A stretch of DNA of 43,127 nucleotides, taken from positions 1 to 43,127 of the IMG/VR virus record IMGVR_UViG_3300040801_002965. One strand, 5' to 3'. This document shows, one piece after another, positions 41,278-43,127 of this stretch; the stretch's first letter is position 1; each line of letters opens with the position of its first letter. The translations under genes and the position numbers were made by a program. Below the pieces are notes generated by a model. It was not told where the DNA came from. It worked only from the letters and a program-made list of their open reading frames with translations, and did not search any database. Source of the DNA: a virus.

Positions 41278-41374
41278 GAGTTTCGGTTTTCCCTCTCACC
41301 ATGTCAGATAACCCCTTCTCCGCACTGGTTCCGGATGCCTGCGAGTTTCGGTTTCATGCCAGAAAGCGAAACTG
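41278..41374. repeat. Iterated 12-bp motif upstream of the late operon
   Basis: GAGTTTCGGTTT occurs at 41278-41289 and 41343-41354, and a 10-of-12 inverted version (AAAGCGAAACTG) at 41363-41374. They lie in the 252-bp gap before the first late gene and may be operator sites for late transcription. Confidence 0.45.
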
Positions 41375-41501
41375 AGTGACAGGCCGGGGCCATAGAGGGT
41401 GCCTATAGAGTTTGCCCGTTTTTTTTCCGAGTTCTGGCGCGACCACGACCGCCCACCTGGAGCGGGTTCCAGAGGGGAGGGAGGCCCGGACAATAAGAGT
41501 T

Positions 41502-42551
41502 CTAAGCACCATCGGGGGACCGAGAACGCGTCTGGATCTTGTTTGCGAGTAGCCGGGCGTCGCGCACAACGCCGGCGTGCATCTTGCTCATGGGGTTGCC
41601 CTTGTCGACGGACTTCACCAGGCGGCGTATGGCCACGTGGGTGTAGATCTCGGTGCTCTTCGGGTCGGAGTGACCCATCAGCGTCTGGCGCTGCAGGATA
41701 TCGATCTCTTCCTCGGCCAGCTCGGTGGCGTAGAGGTGGCGAAGAGCATGCGGGTGGCACTGGTCGGCCGGCAGCTTGGCGCGCTCGCCATAGCGCTGGA
41801 TCATGTCGTGCACTGTCCTGGTCGCGATGCGGCGTGCCTCGCCGTAGTAGTCGGCCGGGTCGATCGTCCTGTTGTTGGTCGAGACCCACAGCACGTCATC
41901 ACCATCGGGCAGCGAGGTGTCGATCTCAAGCAGCTCAGGGCTGGCCAGGTATGCGCGGATCAGCACGGCCGTCTCGATCGGCACCGGGATCACGCGCTCG
42001 TGGTCCCCTTTCTCGCGCACGCTGATCACCATTCGCTCGGCCCCGTCGATCACCATCCAGGTCAGGTGGCCACGGTTCATGCGGACCAGGCCGGACACGC
42101 GCAGGCCGCAGCCGATCAGCGTGGAGAGCAGGGCGGCATCGCGCAGGCCGATGAAGGTGTTGATGTCGGGCTGCATCAGCAGCTTCTCGGCGGTCGCCAG
42201 GTGTGCGGGCTTGGGGAGACGCCGGCCGGTGGACGGATAGAGCAGGTCGACAGCGGGCGAGGTCGTGATGACGCCTCGGCGCCGGGCCCAGGAGTAGAAG
42301 CCACGCAGTGCCGCGACCAGTGGCCGCCTGCTGCGAGCAGTCATGCCCAGCTCGCGAGCGACCAGGCCGACAAAGACCTCGAGGTCCTCCAGGGAAAGCG
42401 CCCAGGGATCCAGCTTGCTGGCCTTGGCGTAGGCCTCGAGCTGGTGCAGGTGACGCCGGTATTTGTCAGCGGTGAGGGGAGAGCGGCCCTTGACCGTCTG
42501 GAGCCAGACCGCCCAGTCGTCGACGACGGAAAGAAAAGGGGGCAGGGGCAA
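41502..42551 (-). CDS. XerC/D-like tyrosine integrase (349 aa)
   Basis: Full-length tyrosine recombinase: N-terminal SAM-like core-binding domain (FLSVVDDWAVWLQTVKGRSP to about 100), then catalytic residues R151 (GCGLRVSG), K181, H268-x-x-R271, H294 (LMGH) and nucleophile Y303 (EIYTHV). It has no lambda-type arm-binding domain. The only start available is TTG 42551 with a poor ribosome site, suggesting low expression. It lies 459 bp from attR, reading away from it. Integration into a tRNA 3' end with a 16-bp core is typical of this class, so it is a strong candidate for the main integrase. Confidence 0.92.
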   Translation of the reverse strand: MPLPPFLSVVDDWAVWLQTVKGRSPLTADKYRRHLHQLEAYAKASKLDPWALSLEDLEVFVGLVARELGMTARSRRPLVAALRGFYSWARRRGVITTSPAVDLLYPSTGRRLPKPAHLATAEKLLMQPDINTFIGLRDAALLSTLIGCGLRVSGLVRMNRGHLTWMVIDGAERMVISVREKGDHERVIPVPIETAVLIRAYLASPELLEIDTSLPDGDDVLWVSTNNRTIDPADYYGEARRIATRTVHDMIQRYGERAKLPADQCHPHALRHLYATELAEEEIDILQRQTLMGHSDPKSTEIYTHVAIRRLVKSVDKGNPMSKMHAGVVRDARLLANKIQTRSRSPDGA

Positions 42552-42562
42552 TATTTCTCGTG

Positions 42563-42851
42563 TTCCGTGGGCGCAAGGTCAGTATGGGGCTAAGTCACTG
42601 ATTTGGCAACATTCATCCGCCCACGGAAACACACGAAAACCCACGATTCCCGAAAATTCCCGTGGTCGCATTTCTACAACACCAATAAAGGCCGTGTGCA
42701 ATATTGGGTAAATTGTGTGCGGTATTGCCATTCCCGTGTGCGTTTTGACGTTTCCCGTGTGTGTCCTTCTTCTTCTTCTTCTTCTAAAAAGTTAGAAGAT
42801 ACATATACATAAGAGGTTTGTGGCGCATATGAGACCACGAAACCACGGGAA
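42563..42851. repeat. Iterated TTCCCGTG motifs
   Basis: Direct copies of TTCCCGTG at 42657, 42731 and 42752, an inverted copy CACGGGAA at 42844-42851, and shorter TTCCGTG (42563) and CACGGAA (42622). Likely protein-binding sites for a recombinase, replication initiator or regulator. Confidence 0.6.
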
Positions 42852-42926
42852 TTTAGAGATTGCCTGTGGATTGAATATTTGAGGGAGTGACGCAGTTCTC
42901 GGTTTTCCTTTTCAGGGCCGAGATCT

Positions 42927-42957
42927 ACTTCCAGGAAGTGCTACCGGCGAGCGCCGG
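42927..42957. repeat. Paired palindromes near attR
   Basis: ACTTCC-a-GGAAGT (42927-42939) and CCGGCG-ag-CGCCGG (42944-42957) stand 54-84 bp from the att core. They could bind recombinase or a directionality factor, or fold in the serine recombinase mRNA of the circle. Confidence 0.45.
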
Positions 42958-43010
42958 CGATCTTGATCAGGCGGGTGGTCGACGAGGCTTCGAGCGTCCA
43001 TTGTGCTCGA

Positions 43011-43026
43011 CCCCGTGGGGACGCCA
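43011..43026. repeat. attR: attR core, 16 bp
   Basis: Identical to 192-207 (CCCCGTGGGGACGCCA) and preceded by TCGA as the left copy is, without the two extra bases. Host DNA resumes right after it. Confidence 0.93.
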
Positions 43027-43033
43027 ACACGAG

Positions 43034-43067
43034 AAAGGCCCGCCTTCGAGCGGGCCTTTTTCTTTTT
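43034..43067 (+). terminator. Host tRNA operon terminator displaced by the prophage
   Basis: Perfect 10-bp stem AAAGGCCCGC/GCGGGCCTTT with loop CTTCGA, then TTTTCTTTTTC. In the empty chromosome it would stand 7 bases after the tRNA-Glu CCA end; the prophage now separates it from its operon by 42.8 kb. Confidence 0.9.
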
Positions 43068-43127
43068 CGGCCGCCCTGTCCTGCACGGCGTCCCGTGGCT
43101 CCGGCAATGGAAACGGCGCCCCCGCCG

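Larger units (their letters stand above)
42552..43010. other. 459-bp AT-rich gap between tyrosine integrase and attR
   Basis: No convincing gene. It holds iterated TTCCCGTG motifs (42563-42851), a CTT microsatellite (42766-42785), an AT-rich stretch (atacatatacataa, about 42800) and two palindromes next to the core (42927-42957). In the circular phage it lies between attP and the tyrosine integrase and contains the alternative end of the serine recombinase frame (stop at 42941). Confidence 0.7.
208..43026. mobile_element. Complete siphovirus-type prophage, 42.8 kb
   Basis: Bounded by 16-bp direct repeats, one inside tRNA-Glu and one next to a tRNA-type terminator. It contains integrases, repressor, early and replication genes, terminase, portal, capsid, tail, tape measure and lysis genes. 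Every recognised virion and lysis gene is open over a normal length, with no obvious frameshift except a programmed one in the tail chaperones. I infer the prophage may be functional. No sheath gene was seen, and the 1655-residue tape measure points to a long flexible tail. Confidence 0.93.

Noticed and set aside
41354-41569. Leftward 71-residue frame below the tyrosine integrase
   Set aside because: Low-complexity composition, no ribosome site, overlaps the integrase end; treated as non-coding.
42766-42785. CTT microsatellite
   Set aside because: Simple repeat in non-coding DNA; no frame or promoter spacing depends on it as far as I can see.

Overview
The window is a complete 42.8-kb prophage of a tailed, non-contractile (siphovirus-type) phage in a GC-rich bacterial chromosome. 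The host is probably a gammaproteobacterium, judged only from the tRNA-Ala(GGC)/tRNA-Glu(UUC) pair and the protein flavour; I cannot name a species. The phage sits in the 3' end of tRNA-Glu. A 16-bp core (CCCCGTGGGGACGCCA) closes the tRNA at 192-207 and recurs at 43011-43026. Immediately beyond the right copy lies what looks like the displaced rho-independent terminator of the host tRNA operon. The excised circle would be 42,819 bp.

Layout. (1) 0.2-12.2 kb, leftward early operon of tightly overlapping genes: two ribbon-helix-helix-like proteins, a CII-like regulator, small membrane and lipoprotein genes, a catalytic-domain-only tyrosine recombinase, many small unknowns, a J-domain protein, a TOPRIM primase-helicase, a C5 cytosine methyltransferase with repeated target-recognition modules, and a large serine recombinase whose last codons lie inside the tRNA/att core. 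(2) 12.2-14.95 kb, rightward lysogenic cassette of lower GC: an XRE repressor without a peptidase domain, a multi-cysteine protein, a lipoprotein, a VasI-like exported protein and a HEPN-like protein. (3) 15-41.3 kb, leftward late operon, given here in transcription order: small-terminase candidate, a HEPN-motif protein, zinc-cluster protein, large terminase, portal, MuF-type head protein, a protease-scaffold-capsid fusion, connectors, major tail protein, tail chaperones joined by a -1 frameshift, a lipoprotein, an initiator-like tRNA-Met, holin/transglycosylase/spanins, a 1655-residue tape measure, and tail-tip/receptor-binding proteins with TIG and LamG-like modules. (4) 41.3-43.0 kb: a full-length XerC/D-like tyrosine integrase and a 459-bp AT-rich gap with iterated TTCCCGTG motifs leading to attR.

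The most unusual feature is the arrangement around the att site. Two integrases of different chemistry flank attP. The serine recombinase reading frame crosses the 16-bp core, so integration replaces its last 22 residues (excised form) with 7 residues read antisense from the host tRNA-Glu gene. In the circle the early operon runs straight through attP toward the tyrosine integrase and late genes; integration cuts this path. Other notable items are a canonical CCCAAAA frameshift site, a phage tRNA with initiator hallmarks followed directly by a long nested hairpin, and a capsid fusion gene with a hairpin over its ribosome site and an in-frame internal start.

All calls come from reading the sequence. 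No database search was possible, so family names rest on recognised motifs and gene order.
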